DNA of 64,000 bases. It comes from Massilia sp. H-1 (GTDB lineage: Bacteria > Pseudomonadota > Gammaproteobacteria > Burkholderiales > Burkholderiaceae_D). Shown piece after piece: positions 9,294-21,091 of the stretch (within the stretch, counting starts at the first letter, position 1; each line of letters opens with the position of its first letter). Location of the stretch: contig CP087969.1 of assembly GCA_024703915.1 (NCBI GenBank), positions 3,844,001 to 3,908,000 of the forward strand, in the 5' to 3' direction. Both the position numbers and the translations under genes were made by a program. A model generated the notes under the pieces. The model was not told where the DNA came from, ran no database searches, and worked only from the letters and a program-made list of their open reading frames with translations.

Positions 9294-9337
9294 TGTTCTA
9301 TTGTTCTAATGTTCTATTGTTGTCGAACATAGGAACT
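9294..9337. promoter_or_regulatory. tandem 8-bp repeats, probable ArsR-type operator
   Basis: TGTTCTA occurs at 9294, 9302 and 9310, exactly one per 8 bases. An imperfect inverse copy (ATAGGAAC) follows at 9329-9336. It sits between the divergent ArsR and SDR genes, where a repressor would act on both. Confidence 0.4.
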
Positions 9338-9377
9338 TAATTGCATTCCGCCACTAAACTGAACAAGGAAAACAAGC

Positions 9378-10139
9378 ATGTCTCATCAATTTAGCAATCA
9401 AGTCGCTGTGGTCACCGGTGGTTCGACTGGCATTGGCCTGGCCATTGCCAAGGCCTTGCTCGCCGACGGCGCCAGGCGCGTCTACATCACCGGCCGCTCG
9501 GCCGCATCGCTGGACCACGCGGCAACGTCGCTGGGGCCAGGTGCGGTCGCCGTCGTCTCCGACGTGGCCTCGCTGGCCGATCTGGACAAGCTCCGGAACG
9601 CAATCGAACAGCGTGGCGACCGGATCGACGCCCTGTTCGCCAATGCCGGTATCGCTGAAAAGAACACCTTTGGCGCGACCACCGAAGCCGAGCTGGCCAG
9701 GACCTTCGACATCAACGTCAAGGGCGTCTTCTTCACGGTCCAGACTTTGCTGCCCCTGATCAAGGATGGCGGCGCCGTGGTGCTGACCGCGTCCATCGTC
9801 GCCAACAAGGGGCTGGAGAACCTGAGCCTGTACAGCGCCTCGAAAGCGGCGGTGCGCTCGTTCGCCCGTTCGTGGGCCAACGATCTGAAGGGCCGCAAGA
9901 TCCGCGTCAACACGCTCAGCCCGGGCATGACGCGCACGCCGATCCTGGAAAATGGTCTCAAGCTCGATGAAGCGGGCATCGCGGCCATGGCCGAGTATGC
10001 CAAAGGCGCGGTTCCCCTCGGCTACATTGCCGAGCCCGACGAGATCGCGTCGGCGGCACTGTTCCTCGCTTCAGCTTAAGCAGCGCGCTACATCACGGGC
10101 GTGGAATTGACGGTCGATGGCGGCCTGACGCAGATCTGA
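9378..10139 (+). CDS. SDR-family oxidoreductase
   Basis: Short-chain dehydrogenase/reductase, about 253 residues. Rossmann motif VVTGGSTGIGLAIAKAL (TGxxxGxG) at residues 13-22, NAG at about 92, catalytic Ser in VVLTASIVANKG and Y-x3-K in LYSASKAAVRSF, then the C-terminal VTGxxL-type block RYITGVELTVDGGLTQI. Substrate unknown. One break at 10073, where GCTTAAGC replaces GCCGGC just before RYITG. RBS AAGGAA lies 10 bases before the ATG. Divergent from the ArsR regulator, likely its target. Confidence 0.88.
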
Positions 10140-10306
10140 GCTGCGGAAACCAAGGTATGGCGGGGCCGCATGCAATGCGCGGCTCCTGAAATTGCTCTGT
10201 TAGTCACCGCACGGTGATCCCCCTCCAATCGTTATATTTTTGTATTCGCTGCATCGGTACAGGTGCAACACCGCGCGCTTACAAAACATACTCAGAGGAA
10301 TGGATC

Positions 10307-10701
10307 ATGGACAATCAGAAAACGGACGAAGGCAACGCACGCAACATCGGCAGTGAAGGCTCGGGCAGCAGCATGGGCAAGGATCTCCAGGGTTCGGTAG
10401 GCGCCGGGATCGGCAGGAGCGCGTCCGAACTGCACAAATCGATCGACAAGGCAGCCGATGCCGCACCGGCCATGGCGGACCGCCTCGCCACGGGCGCGCA
10501 TGCCGGGGTCGACAAAGTCCAGGGTGCACTGACGGACGCCAGCAACACGGTCGGTGAAAAATCGAAACAACTGAGCGAAGCCTACAAGAACTTCGCTGAA
10601 ACCGGCCGCGGCTACGTCCGCAGCAGCCCCGCACGACCTCGGTCCTGGTGGCACTGGCCGCCGGTTACACCCTGTCCAAACTGCTGGGCCGCCGCCACTA
10701 G
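10307..10701 (+). CDS. DUF883/ElaB-YqjD-like membrane-anchored stress protein
   Basis: About 131 residues. The N-terminus is hydrophilic (QKTDEGNARNIGSEGSGSS). The central part is helical and Ala-rich (SASELHKSIDKAADAAPAMA, KVQGALTDASNTVGEKSKQL, EAYKNFAETGRGYVR). After one base lost near 10625 it ends in a C-terminal membrane helix with GYTLSKLLGRR. This is the layout of ElaB/YqjD proteins, which anchor to the inner membrane and, in E. coli, bind ribosomes in stationary phase. RBS AGAGGA. Confidence 0.65.
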
Positions 10702-10802
10702 TTTGCTCTGCAATCAACAGCAGCGGTGCACCGGTTGGCCAGGCGCCAGCCGGTGGATCGGTGCGCCGCAAGCCGCCGTCATCGTGCGCGTCGAGGTGTC
10801 CC

Positions 10803-11320
10803 ATGGTTATTCGCAATATGCCCGGCCCCGCCGGGCCGGTGGCGCGCAGGGTCGCCATCATGATCGGCAACGGCATCGATGGCCCGATGGTGCGCACCAT
10901 CTATACCGCGCTGCTGCGACGACGGGGCGGCGCCGCGCCTGGTGGGTTTGCAACTGGGCAAGATCAAGGCCAGCGATGGCAGCGTGCTGTACGTCGAGAT
11001 GACGCTCGAAGCGGGACCGTCCGACCTGTATGACGCTGTGGTGGTGCCCGATGGCGAGGAAGCGGTCACGGCCTTGATCCGCGATGCGCATGCGCAAGAT
11101 TTTTTGCGCGAGCAGGTCTGTCACGGCAAGCCGCTGATGGTGTTCGGCGCCGGGGCCTACTTTGCTCAGGCAGGCGGGCATCGCGCCGGGCATGCCCGAT
11201 GGATCGGCCGGTTCGGTCTGGTTCGGTGCTGCGGGGGAAGGTCTGGCGCCAAACGATCGCGGCATTCAAGCTGGCGCTGGCAGCGCAGGTTTGCGCGCGA
11301 GCGATCCGCCGGTGGGCTAG
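10803..11320 (+). CDS. stand-alone catalase C-terminal-like domain (DJ-1/PfpI fold)
   Basis: About 172 residues. RRVAIMIGNGIDGPMVRTIY, PRLVGLQLGKIKASDGS, LYDAVVVPDGEEAV and HGKPLMVFGAGA match the flavodoxin-like C-terminal domain of large-subunit (KatE-type) catalases. No catalase core precedes it: only about 100 bp separate it from the previous gene, and these show no haem-catalase sequence. A GAGG RBS 6 bases before the ATG supports independent translation. Breaks near 10920 and 11170. The tail GIAPGMPDGSAGSVW to ASDPPVG is low in conservation. Either a real single-domain protein or a remnant. Confidence 0.55.
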
Positions 11321-11328
11321 GCGGGTTG

Positions 11329-11353
11329 CAAGGCGGAGCCGGGCTCCGCCTTG
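11329..11353. terminator. hairpin between convergent genes
   Basis: CAAGGCGGAGC and GCTCCGCCTTG form a perfect 11-bp stem with a 3-base loop, between the stop at 11320 (plus) and the stop at 11367 (minus). No T run, but the place and strength suit a shared transcription stop. Confidence 0.5.
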
Positions 11354-11366
11354 CCGGTAATGCAGA

Positions 11367-12034
11367 TCAGGACGACTTGCGGCGGCGTGCCACCAGGCCC
11401 AGCATGGCCATGCCGAGTGCCAGCGTGGCTGGCGTGCCTGGTTCAGGAACCTTGTTCGGTGGCACGACCACGACCGTGGTTTCGTCGTAGTTGCGGCCGA
11501 AGATGGTCAGGTTCGAGTAGCCCGAATACTTGTTGGCGTTATTGAGCAGGTTCAGTGCCCAGGTACCCTTGAGGGTCTCGCCTGCGCCAATCGATTGCTC
11601 GTCAAACAGCCAGGCGCCGCTGCCGCCGCCGGTGTGGAGGGCAAAGACCAGATCCATATTGACGTCGTGGGCCGTGTCCGTGTTGGTCAGCGTCCAGTTG
11701 CTTAAGCGCGGCCGGTGGTCTTGTCGAAGGTGAAGGTCAGCGAGCTGCCCAGGGCCACGGTGCTGATGCTGGCGCCGTCATCGGCATTGACGCCGAATGC
11801 GGCCAGGCGGGTCCAGTCGCCGCTGCCATACGCGGAGAATGCATTGGCAAAGCCGGTGCTGCCGCCGCCTGCGCCCTGCGATTGGGGATTGATGCCGTTG
11901 CCGTAGCTGAGCAGCGTGGCGTGCTCGCCGTCCAGGGTGACGTCGTTGACGGTGGCGGTGCCGATGGAACCGGCAAATGCCGAGCCAAAAAGAATGAGGG
12001 AGAGTGCGCTTGCCTGAAGTACCAGTTTTTTCAC
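11367..12034 (-). CDS. PEP-CTERM exported protein
   Basis: About 222 residues. Signal peptide KKLVLQASALSLILFGSAFA, then a Gly/Ser/Thr-rich body, and at the end VPEPGTPATLALGMAMLGL followed by ARRRKSS. That is the PEP-CTERM sorting tag: the PEP motif, one membrane helix and an Arg-rich tail, cut by exosortase. These proteins go to the cell surface or the exopolysaccharide matrix. The GTG start at 12034 is chosen because the signal peptide begins there. One break at 11700, where GCCGGCAAC reads GCTTAAGCAAC. Confidence 0.8.
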
Positions 12035-12231
12035 GAGTGAGTCCGTTCGCAATGGTGATGAATGGGATGAAAGCATTGCGGGGGCTTGGCAGAGCTTCAT
12101 GTTGGCAGAATTATACAATCGCGCACAATGAATTGCAATAATGAAAACGAAATAGCTTGAAACTCAGCTTTTATTGTCTTTTGTAAACTAAAACGCACCC
12201 GCAGGCTTAGCGTTGTGCTATGTTGCCGCGC

Positions 12232-15200
12232 TCAGATCGTCACGGTGGGCTTCACCAGCGGCTTGTGCGGCACCGGCGGATGCTTGCGCATCTTGGCTAC
12301 CGTGCGCTTGATGATGCCTTCCAGATCATCGATATAGGTGAACACGGCCGGGACCACCAGCAAGCTGAGCAGCGTGGAGGTGATCAGTCCGCCGATCACG
12401 GCAACCGCCATCGGTGAGCGGAAGCTCGGATCGGCGCCCCAGCCCAGTGCCAGCGGCATCATGCCGGCGCCCATGGCGATGGTGGTCATGATGATCGGCT
12501 AGGCTGCGCTTGTGGCAGGCGTCGACCAGCGCGTCGAAGCGGCTCATGCCTGCCTGGCGCGCCAGGATCGCGTAGTCGACCAGCAGAATCGAGTTCTTGG
12601 TCACGATCCCCATCAGCATGATCAGGCCGATCATCGACGGCATCGACAGCGCCTTGCCGGTGATGAGCAGGCCCACGAAGGCACCGCCGATCGACAGCGG
12701 CAGCGCCGCCAGAATCGTCACCGGCTGCATGAAGTCCTTGAACAGCAGGACCAGCACGCCGTAAATGCACAGCACCCCGATCAGCATCGCGATCCCGAAG
12801 CTGGCGAACAGCGCCTCCATCTCCTGGGCGTCGCCCAGTTCGGCGATCTTGACCGAGGCGGGCAGCGCCAGCATCGACGGCAGGGCGCGCGCTTCGGTGT
12901 TGACTTCGCCCAGCGAGCGGCCGGACAGCTCCACTTCCAGCGTCACGTTGCGGCTGCGGTTCAGGCGCGCGATCTCGGCCGGACCGCTTTCCATCGTGAT
13001 CGTGGCGACGTTGGCCAGCATGACCGGGCCGTTCTTGCCGGGCACGGTCAGGCGTCCGATGGCCGACAGGTCGGCGCGTACCGCGTCCGGCAGCTTGACG
13101 CGGATCGGCACCTGGCGCTCGGCCAGATTCATCTTGGTCAGCGCCTGGTCGTAGTCGTCGGCATGGTGGCCACCCGCACCGTCTCGCCGATGGCGGCGGC
13201 GGTCACGCCCAGATCGGCGGCCTTGGCAAAGTCGGGACGCACGATGATCTCCGGACGCACCAAAGACGCGCTCGAGCTGACGTTGCCGATGCCCTTGAGC
13301 GTGCGCAGTTCGCGTTCGACCGCTTGCGCGGCCGCGGTCAGCGTGACCGGATCTTCGCTGCGCAGCACCAGCTGCATTTTCACGCCCGTGTCCTGCGGAC
13401 CGACGGTGAATTTGGCGCCCGGGATCTGATCGAGCCTGGTGCGGATCTGGCGTTCGATCTCGTCGAGCGACTCCTTGCGGTCGTTGCGGTGCAAGGTGGT
13501 CAGGGTCATGACGGCGCGCCGCGCTTCGGCCGAGGCGCCGGGAGCGAAGGCGTCGCCGCTGGAGCCGCCGCCGATCGAGCTGAAGATGCCTTTCACGCCT
13601 TTGACTTCCATCGCGGCGCGGCGTGCCTGCTCGGCCACCACGCGTTTCGGCCAGCGTGGAACCGGGCGGCAGCTCGACGTTGATCATGGTCTGGGCGCGG
13701 TCAGGCCGGGCACGAAGCCGGTCGGCAGCAAGAACATCAGGCCGATCGAACTGGCGAAGAACACGGCCGACGCCACGGCGGTGACGAGGCGATGATTGAG
13801 GCACCACTTCATGGCGCGGATGTAGCGCGTCATGAGCCAGCCGTCTTTTCTTCCGTGTGCGGCAGCGGTTTGAGGATGTAGGCGGCCATCATCGGCGTGA
13901 GCAGGCGCGCCACCACCAGCGAGGCCAGAATCGCCAGCACCGCGGTCCAGCCGAACTGCTTGAAGAACAGGCCAGGAATGCCGCCCATGAAGGCGGTCGG
14001 CAGGAACACCGCCACCAGCGCGAAGGTGGTGGCGATCACCGCCATGCCGATTTCGTCGGCCGCTTCCATCGCGGCCTGCATCGGCGTCTTGCCCATGCGC
14101 AGATGGCGCGAGATGTTTTCGATTTCGACGATCGCGTCGTCCACCAGCACGCCGACCACGAGCGCCAGCGACAGCAAGGTCACGGTGTTGAGCGTATAGC
14201 CGAACCAGTACTGGCCCAGGAATGCGGGAATCACCGACAGCGGCAGCGCGGCGGCGGCCACCAGCGTGGCGCGCCAGTCGCGCAGGAACCAGAACACCAC
14301 CAGCACGGCCAGCAGCGCGCCTTCATACAGCAGCTCCATCGAGCCGGTGAAGTTTTCCTGCACCGGGAAGGCGTTGTCGATCACTTCCTTCAGTTCGATG
14401 TTGGCGTGCGCCGCCTGCAGTTCGGCGATCGCTGCGCGCACCCTTGGCGACCGCGATTTCGCTGGCGCCCTTGGTGCGGAATACTTCGAAGCCGATCACG
14501 CGCTTGCCGTCCTGCTCGGCGATCGAGCGCGGTTCGGCCACGGTGTCCGTGACTTTGGCCACCTGGTCCAGGCGCACGCGCCGGCCGTCGGGCAGGGGAA
14601 TGTCCATGGCCGCCAGTTCGGCCGCCGTCTTGACGGTGGCGATGGTGCGCACCGACTGTTCGGCGCCGCTCACGTCGCCGCGGCCGCCCGGCGCTTCGCG
14701 CTGCACGCTGCGCAGCTGGTGCGACACGTCGACCGCCGCCACCTTGAGCGCCGCCATGCGGGCGTCGTCGAGTTCGACCCGGATTTCGCGGAACACGCCG
14801 CCGACACGCTTGACCGCGCCCACGCCCGGTACGCTCAGCAGGCGCTTGGCGACCGAGTTGTCGACAAACCAGCTCAGTTCCTGGTCGTCCAGCGGCACGC
14901 CGCCACTAGCCGGTGTGGCGGCCGCGGTAAAGGTCATGATCACGCGGCCCGCCGTCGACGCCTTGGTCACGGTCGGGTCGCGCATTTCAGGCTTAAGCAG
15001 ATCGGCCTTGACGCGTGCGACCGCGTCGCGCACGTCGTTGACCGCATCGGAGATGTTCTTCTCGAGGATGAATTCAACGGTGACCGTGGCCACGCCGTCG
15101 AGCACCTTGGTGTAGATGTTCTTGACGCCTTGCAGGGTGGCGACGGAATCCTCGATCTTGCGCGCCACCTCGGTTTCCAGCTGGGCGGGCGCGGCGCCGT

Positions 15201-15356
15201 CAAGCGCGGCGCTGACGGTCACGATCGGCAATTCGATATCGGGGAAGTCCTGCACCGCGTTGGCCTTGTAGGCCAGCAGGCCTAAGCCAGCGTCAGCAGG
15301 ATGAACAGCATGATCGCCGGTATCGGGTTCTTGATGGAGAGTGCGGAAAAATTCAT
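12232..15356 (-). CDS. RND efflux pump, inner-membrane permease (HAE1 type)
   Basis: About 1,041 residues, normal for AcrB-like pumps. N-terminus NFSALSIKNPIPAIMLFIL (first helix), then ELPIVTVSAALDGAAP, the membrane block LVVGVLVDDAIVEIENISRH (helix 4 with the paired Asp of the proton relay), FLPTAFMGGIPGLFFKQF, and in the second half IGLIMLMGIVTKNSILLVDY and RPIIMTTIAMGAGMMPLALG. It moves substrates out using the proton gradient, with the adaptor and outer-membrane factor encoded just upstream. The ATG at 15356 overlaps the adaptor stop (ATGA). Breaks near 12500, 13160, 13650, 13710, 14440 and 15290, several at miscalled GCCGGC. Confidence 0.9.
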
Positions 15357-16500
15357 GATCGTTCCTTACTTGGGCGCAGCATGGCCACGTTGCGCACCAG
15401 GTCGCCCTCGTTGAGGAAACCGGCGCCGCTGACGACGACCAGCGCATCGGGCGCCAGGCCGCCGACCAGTTCGATCCGATCGCCAAGGCGGCGGCCCGAC
15501 TGCACCTTGACCTGGCTGACGCGCTGGTCGGCATTGAGTTTGAAGACATAGCTGAAGCCGTCGCGCACGACCACCGACTGCTGCGGCACGGTCATCGCGC
15601 TCGAGTCGCCCAGCTCGAACTGGCCGCTGGCGAACATGCTCAAGCCTTGAACGGCGCGCTGGCCGATGCAGGCGGCAGGCAGGTCGACATACACCAGCGC
15701 CGAGCGGGTCTGCGGGTCGATGGTCGGGGCGATCATGCGCACCTTGCCGGTCAGCTCGCTGCCGTTGGCGGCCTTGACCACGGCCGCGGTGCCCGGTTTC
15801 AGGCGCGCCAGTTCGGCGGCCGTGACTTCGGCGCGCCATTCGAGGCGGCCCTGGCGGATCATGCGGAACAGTTCCGTGCCCACGCCGACCACCGAGCCGA
15901 CCGTGGCGGTGCGGGCCGAGATGACGCCATCGTCGGGCGCGACCACCTGGGTGTAGCGCAGGCGCAGTTCCTGCGACGCCAGCGCGGCCCTGGCCGAGGC
16001 GATGCGCGCCTTGGCCGTCGTTTCGGCCGTCATGTACTGGCTGATCTGCTGGGCCGACAGGGCGCCCGACGCCTTGAGCGACTGGGCGCGCGCGGCATTG
16101 GCGACGGCTTCGCCGAGCATTGGCTTGGGCTTCCATCAGCGCGGCCCTGGCTTGCGCCACGTCGGCGCTGACCGTATCGGCCGAGAAAAACGGCCAGCAC
16201 CTGGCCTTTTTGACGGCGTCGCCGACATTGACGCGCACCTCCGTCAGGCGCAGTCCGCCCGATTCGCTGCCGATGATGGCTTCCTGCCAGGCGGCGACGT
16301 TGCCGTTGGCGGCCAGCTTGATCGGCAGTTGCGCCGACTGCGGGCGCACGGTGGTCACGGTCAGCGCAGGGCGGGCCGGGCCGGGCTTCTTGTCGGCGCG
16401 CATGGGCCGAGGTGCCGGGGCGGAGCAACAGGTAGGCGGCGGCGATGAGCAGGGCGCCGATGGCGAGCGCGGAAACAGGTTTGATCAGTTGTTTTTTCAT
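15353..16500 (-). CDS. RND efflux periplasmic adaptor (membrane fusion protein)
   Basis: About 382 residues. Membrane anchor near residues 8-27 (SALAIGALLIAAAYLLLRPG), lipoyl half-motif NVAAWQEAIIGSESGGLR and EVRVNVGDAVKKA, an alpha-hairpin (KASGALSAQQISQYMTAET), the second lipoyl half VVAPDDGVISARTATVG, a beta-barrel part, and a C-terminal domain ending with SGAGFLNEGDLVRNV. It bridges pump and outer-membrane channel. Stop and pump start overlap as ATGA, so translation is probably coupled. Breaks near 16130, 16200 and 16400. Confidence 0.88.
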
Positions 16501-16528
16501 TGGATGTCCAGATTCGTTTCGATGACGT

Positions 16529-17922
16529 TCATTGCGCGGCGCTGCTCCAGCCGCCACCGGCGGCGCGGTACAGGGCGACCCAGGCGGCGTTGCGTTCGCG
16601 CTGCAGCGTGACCACCGCGTTCTCGGCGGCCAGGCGCGTGCGGCGTGCGTCTTCCAGTTCCAGCAGGCTGCCCAGGCCGTTCTTGTAGCGGTCTTCGGCC
16701 GCCACGAAGGCGGTGCGGTAGCCTTCGAGCGACACCTGCGCATCGCTGGCGCGCGCCGCGCTGCTGTTCAGATTGACGAGCGCCTGTTCGACTTCGCTCA
16801 CCGCGCGCCGGGCGCTGGCGCGGTACGCGATCACGGCCGCCTCGTAGCGCGCCTTGGCGGCGTCCACGTTGGCGCTGCGGCGTCCGCCGTCGAAGATCGG
16901 CAGCGACAGCGCCAGCGGGCCGATGGTCCAGGTATCGGTCTGGATGTTCTCGCCGCCAGTGCGGAAATTGGCCGCGCCGACCGAGCCGGAGAGCGACAGG
17001 CGGGGGAAGCGGTCGGCCTGGGCGCTGCCCACGTCATAGCTGGCGGCGGCCACTTCGCGTTCGGCCGCGAACACGTCGGGGCGCTGGGCCAGCAATGTGG
17101 CGGGCACTGTCTCGACCGCGATGGTAACGCCGCCACCGGCGCTGCATGGCGCCAGCTGCGCGCGCAGGGCGGATTCTTCCAGCGCCGTCATGGCCACCAG
17201 GTTCTTGAGGTCGATATCGCACAGCGCCTGCTGCAGGATGAAGCGGCTGTTGCCGTCGGCGGCGCTGGCGCGCGCCAGGGCGGCGGTGGACGGCGACTGG
17301 AAGCCCGCTTCGGCGCTCAGCTGGGTCAGGCGGGCGGTGTCGGCGCGCGATTGCGCATCCTGTTGCGCCACCTCGCGCAGCAGTTCGCAGCTGCGCAGGC
17401 TGTAGTACAGATTGGCCACTTCGGCGGCCACCGACACGCGCCTTCGTGCCAGCCGAGCAGTGGCAGCCAACCAGCCGGGCCTGGGCCGCATCGCAGGTCG
17501 GCACGGCGCGCGCCGAACAGGTCGATCTCCCAGCCGGACTGCAGCGCCGCCTGCGCGGTGGTGCCGCCGGGCAGGGTGCTTTGCTGGTTGGCGCGGCTGA
17601 CGCTGACGGCCGCGTCGAGCGAAGGCAGCAGCGCGGCAGCCGCGGCGGCGCGCTGGGCGCGCGACTGCGCGATGCGCGCGCGCCGGCCGTGGCCACGGTG
17701 GGGCTGGCCGCCTGGGCGGCATCGATCAGGCGTGCCAGCAGCGGATCGCCCTGCTGGCGCCACCAGGTGTTCAGGTCCGTCAGGCTGCCGTTGTGGGCTA
17801 GGCGCCGTTTGCCACTGGGCCGGGGCGGCCGGGTCGACCTTGGTAGGCGGCGCGAGCGCGCACGCCGACAGCGCCAGCGGCAGTATCAGTGTCGTTGCTA
17901 TTCTCATTCTTGGGGCTTTCAT
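16529..17922 (-). CDS. outer-membrane efflux lipoprotein (NodT/OprM type)
   Basis: About 465 residues. The N-terminus LILPLALSACALAPP has a lipobox (LSAC), so a lipid-anchored TolC-like protein. Conserved outer-membrane-factor phrases: GWEIDLFGARRADL, EVANLYYSLRSCELL, LLAQRPDVFAAEREVAAASY, RFPRLSLSGSVG, GPLALSLPIFDGGRRSA and EVEQALVNLNSS. Start 17922 overlaps the TetR stop as ATGA, favouring it over a second in-frame ATG at 17907. Forms the exit duct for the pump. Breaks near 17450, 17700 and 17800. Confidence 0.87.
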
Positions 17923-18614
17923 GGCGGGGAATGGGGAGGGGTGAGGGCGGCGCGGCGCATCCGCTCGGCGTCGACGATGGCGCTGCCGTAATCGACCAGA
18001 CGGTCCATCCAGGTGTCGATCGCGGCGTCGGAGTCGAGCAGCTGCGGGCTGATCTTGTCGATCACGTCGCGCGCGACCATCAGCTGCAGCGCCAGGCCCA
18101 CGACGCAAAACGAGAGGCGCGACAGGTCGTCGTCGGCCGCGGGCACGTTCAGGTAGCGGCCCAGGACCTGGGTCAGACCGGCGTGCGCGGGCCGGATGTC
18201 GTTGTCGATTTCTTCGTGCCAGATGCCGGTCGGCTCCAGCATTTCGCGGTACCACAGGCGCATGCACAAACGCGCCAGGTCGCCCTGCTTGAGCGGCGCG
18301 AGCAGGTGCCCGTAGAACGCGCAGCAGCTTCAGCAAAGCTGAGATCGGGATTGGTGAACAGGGCGATATCTTCAGTCTTGTGCAGGCGCTTACTGGGTGA
18401 AGGCGGCGCGGTACAGGCCTACCTTGTCGCCGAAGTAGTAGCTGATCGAGGCGATGTTGGTGCTGGCGGCCAGCGCGATTTCGCGGGTCGAGGTGCGCGC
18501 GAAGCCTTGTTCGGCGAACAGGCGCATCGTGGTCAGCAGCAACCGTTCGCGCGACTGCACGCCGTCCGAACGGCTCTTGCGGCCCTCCTCGGGTGGTGGG
18601 GGTAATTTTTCCAT
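17919..18614 (-). CDS. TetR-family regulator, CecR/DUF1956 type
   Basis: About 232 residues. The N-terminal TetR helix-turn-helix is clear: SRERLLLTTMRLFAEQGFAR, TSTREIALAASTNIASISYY, FGDKVGLYRAAF. The ligand domain has MRLWYREMLEPTGIWHEEI and RLSFCVVGLALQLMVARDVI, as in the CecR (CerR) group, whose members control efflux genes. First gene of the efflux operon, with a strong palindrome upstream, so it very likely represses its own operon. Breaks near 18300 and 18390. Stop overlaps the next start. Confidence 0.87.
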
Positions 18615-18633
18615 GGGAGTGATTAAATCATAA

Positions 18634-18669
18634 AAATCAAACGATTGATATACTTAAATCGTTTGATTT
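18634..18669. promoter_or_regulatory. TetR operator (13-bp perfect inverted repeat)
   Basis: AAATCAAACGATT (18634-18646) and AATCGTTTGATTT (18657-18669) are perfect inverse copies around a 10-base centre, 20 bases before the TetR start codon. The repeat lies across the predicted promoter of the efflux operon, so a bound repressor would block polymerase. Confidence 0.75.
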
Positions 18670-18675
18670 AGTTAA
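18647..18675 (-). promoter_or_regulatory. promoter of the efflux operon
   Basis: On the minus strand TTAACT (18675-18670) and TATATC (18652-18647) are 17 bases apart. The -10 box lies in the centre of the TetR palindrome and the right arm fills the spacer. Expected start near 18640. Confidence 0.45.
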
Positions 18676-18804
18676 TTTCCGATGGTCAATAGTTCCCTCC
18701 GGGCGTGCTTTTGTGCGACGCACCAAAATGGGGCTTAAGGGCTGCGCTGTCACATTGATTCTTTGCTATGGGATAGTCGAAATGTTTACGGTATTTCTAC
18801 GGTA

Positions 18805-18833
18805 TTGCATCGCAACATATTTGGGAGTATATT
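18805..18833 (+). promoter_or_regulatory. promoter of a candidate small RNA
   Basis: TTGCAT (18805-18810) and TATATT (18828-18833) are separated by exactly 17 bases on the plus strand. No plus-strand gene follows before the terminator at 18874-18908. Confidence 0.4.
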
Positions 18834-18839
18834 GAAACT

Positions 18840-18908
18840 GTCTCCTCCAATACTTCTTCGAAGGTTGGATTGCCGCCCGGTACCGCAAGGTACACGGGCG
18901 TTTTTTTT
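18840..18908 (+). ncRNA. candidate small RNA with anti-Shine-Dalgarno 5' end
   Basis: Predicted 69-nt transcript between a sigma70-like promoter and a strong terminator, in a 305-bp gap where both neighbours are on the minus strand. The 5' end carries an unpaired TCTCCT stretch complementary to ribosome-binding sites. Then comes a small hairpin (18847-18868: CCAA/TTGG and CTTC/GAAG arms, TTC loop) and the terminator hairpin. No open reading frame of note. The structure is that of a trans-acting sRNA. Expression is unproven. Confidence 0.4.
18874..18908 (+). terminator. strong intrinsic terminator without a plus-strand gene
   Basis: CGCCCG-GTACC pairs with GGTAC-A-CGGGCG around a GCAA tetraloop, then eight T. 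It points along the plus strand, so it does not serve the minus-strand kinase whose stop is at 18920. Confidence 0.8.
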
Positions 18909-18919
18909 GGACGACAGGA

Positions 18920-20273
<1,354 letters not shown>

Positions 20274-20311
20274 GTGTGATTCCTTGTACAAGGTAGTTGG
20301 TTACGACTATA

Positions 20312-21045
20312 TCACGCATCCTCGCCCTGGAAAGCACCGGAACGCCACGTCAGTACGAGCGTGTCGCGATGGCCGTTTTCATCCATTAGCTGGATCGGGG
20401 TCGATTCGTGGATCACGCGCGTCGTCGAGCAGCAGCAGGGTCCAGGGCTCGAGCATGGTGAAGCGCTTGCCATCCGGTCCGGCCGCTTCGAACACGCGCG
20501 TCTCGCCGCCCTTGATATGGGCGCGCCCGACCAGCAGCACGGCCACGAAATCGACGCCGTCGCGGTGCGCGCCTTCCGGCGTCGGGCGGCCGATGCCATC
20601 CAGCGTATCAATGCGGAACTGGTGCGCTTCGACGTACCAGCGCTGCTGGCCGCGCACGCGGAGCAGACGTCGCCCAGCGACTGCAGCAGCCGCTGCCAGG
20701 CCGGATCGGCCACGGTGGCCGGTTCCACCGGCGCGAACAGGCGGTGCATGCCGCCGTGCAGGGCGTTGTATTCGACCGGCTGCCAGTGCGCGCGGTGCGC
20801 CGTCTGGGTCAGCGTCGACCCATCCTGGATAAAGCAGGCATGGCGCCGGCGCCAGGTAGCGGCCGCCGTCCTTGAGATAGTTGTCCAGTTCGAGGTGATC
20901 CCAGCTGGCGGCCAGGGCGTCAAGTTCGGCGCAGGTGCAGTAGGCCAGCGTGCACACGTCGGCCGGAGAAAGCAGCGCATAGCCGGTGCTGCGCAGCGTC
21001 GGTGAGCTGCGAAATACCCGTAAAGGGTGGAGCGGGAGTTGTCAT
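20312..21045 (-). CDS. 2OG-Fe dioxygenase family protein
   Basis: About 244 residues. Blocks HLELDNYLKDGGRYLAP, PVEYNALHGGMHRLFAPVEP, WYVEAHQFRI, PTPEGAHRDGVDFVAVLLVG (H-x-D iron ligands in HRDGVD), KGGETRVFEA and a distal His in IHESTPIQL match the 2OG-Fe dioxygenase family seen in amino-acid hydroxylases and IDO-like enzymes. Probably hydroxylates a small molecule using iron and 2-oxoglutarate. Substrate unknown. Breaks near 21005, 20840, 20655 and 20415. Confidence 0.75.
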
Positions 21046-21091
21046 GCCGATAGCGTAGCATTTTTGCGTCCGCCTGTCCCGCCGCCGCCCG

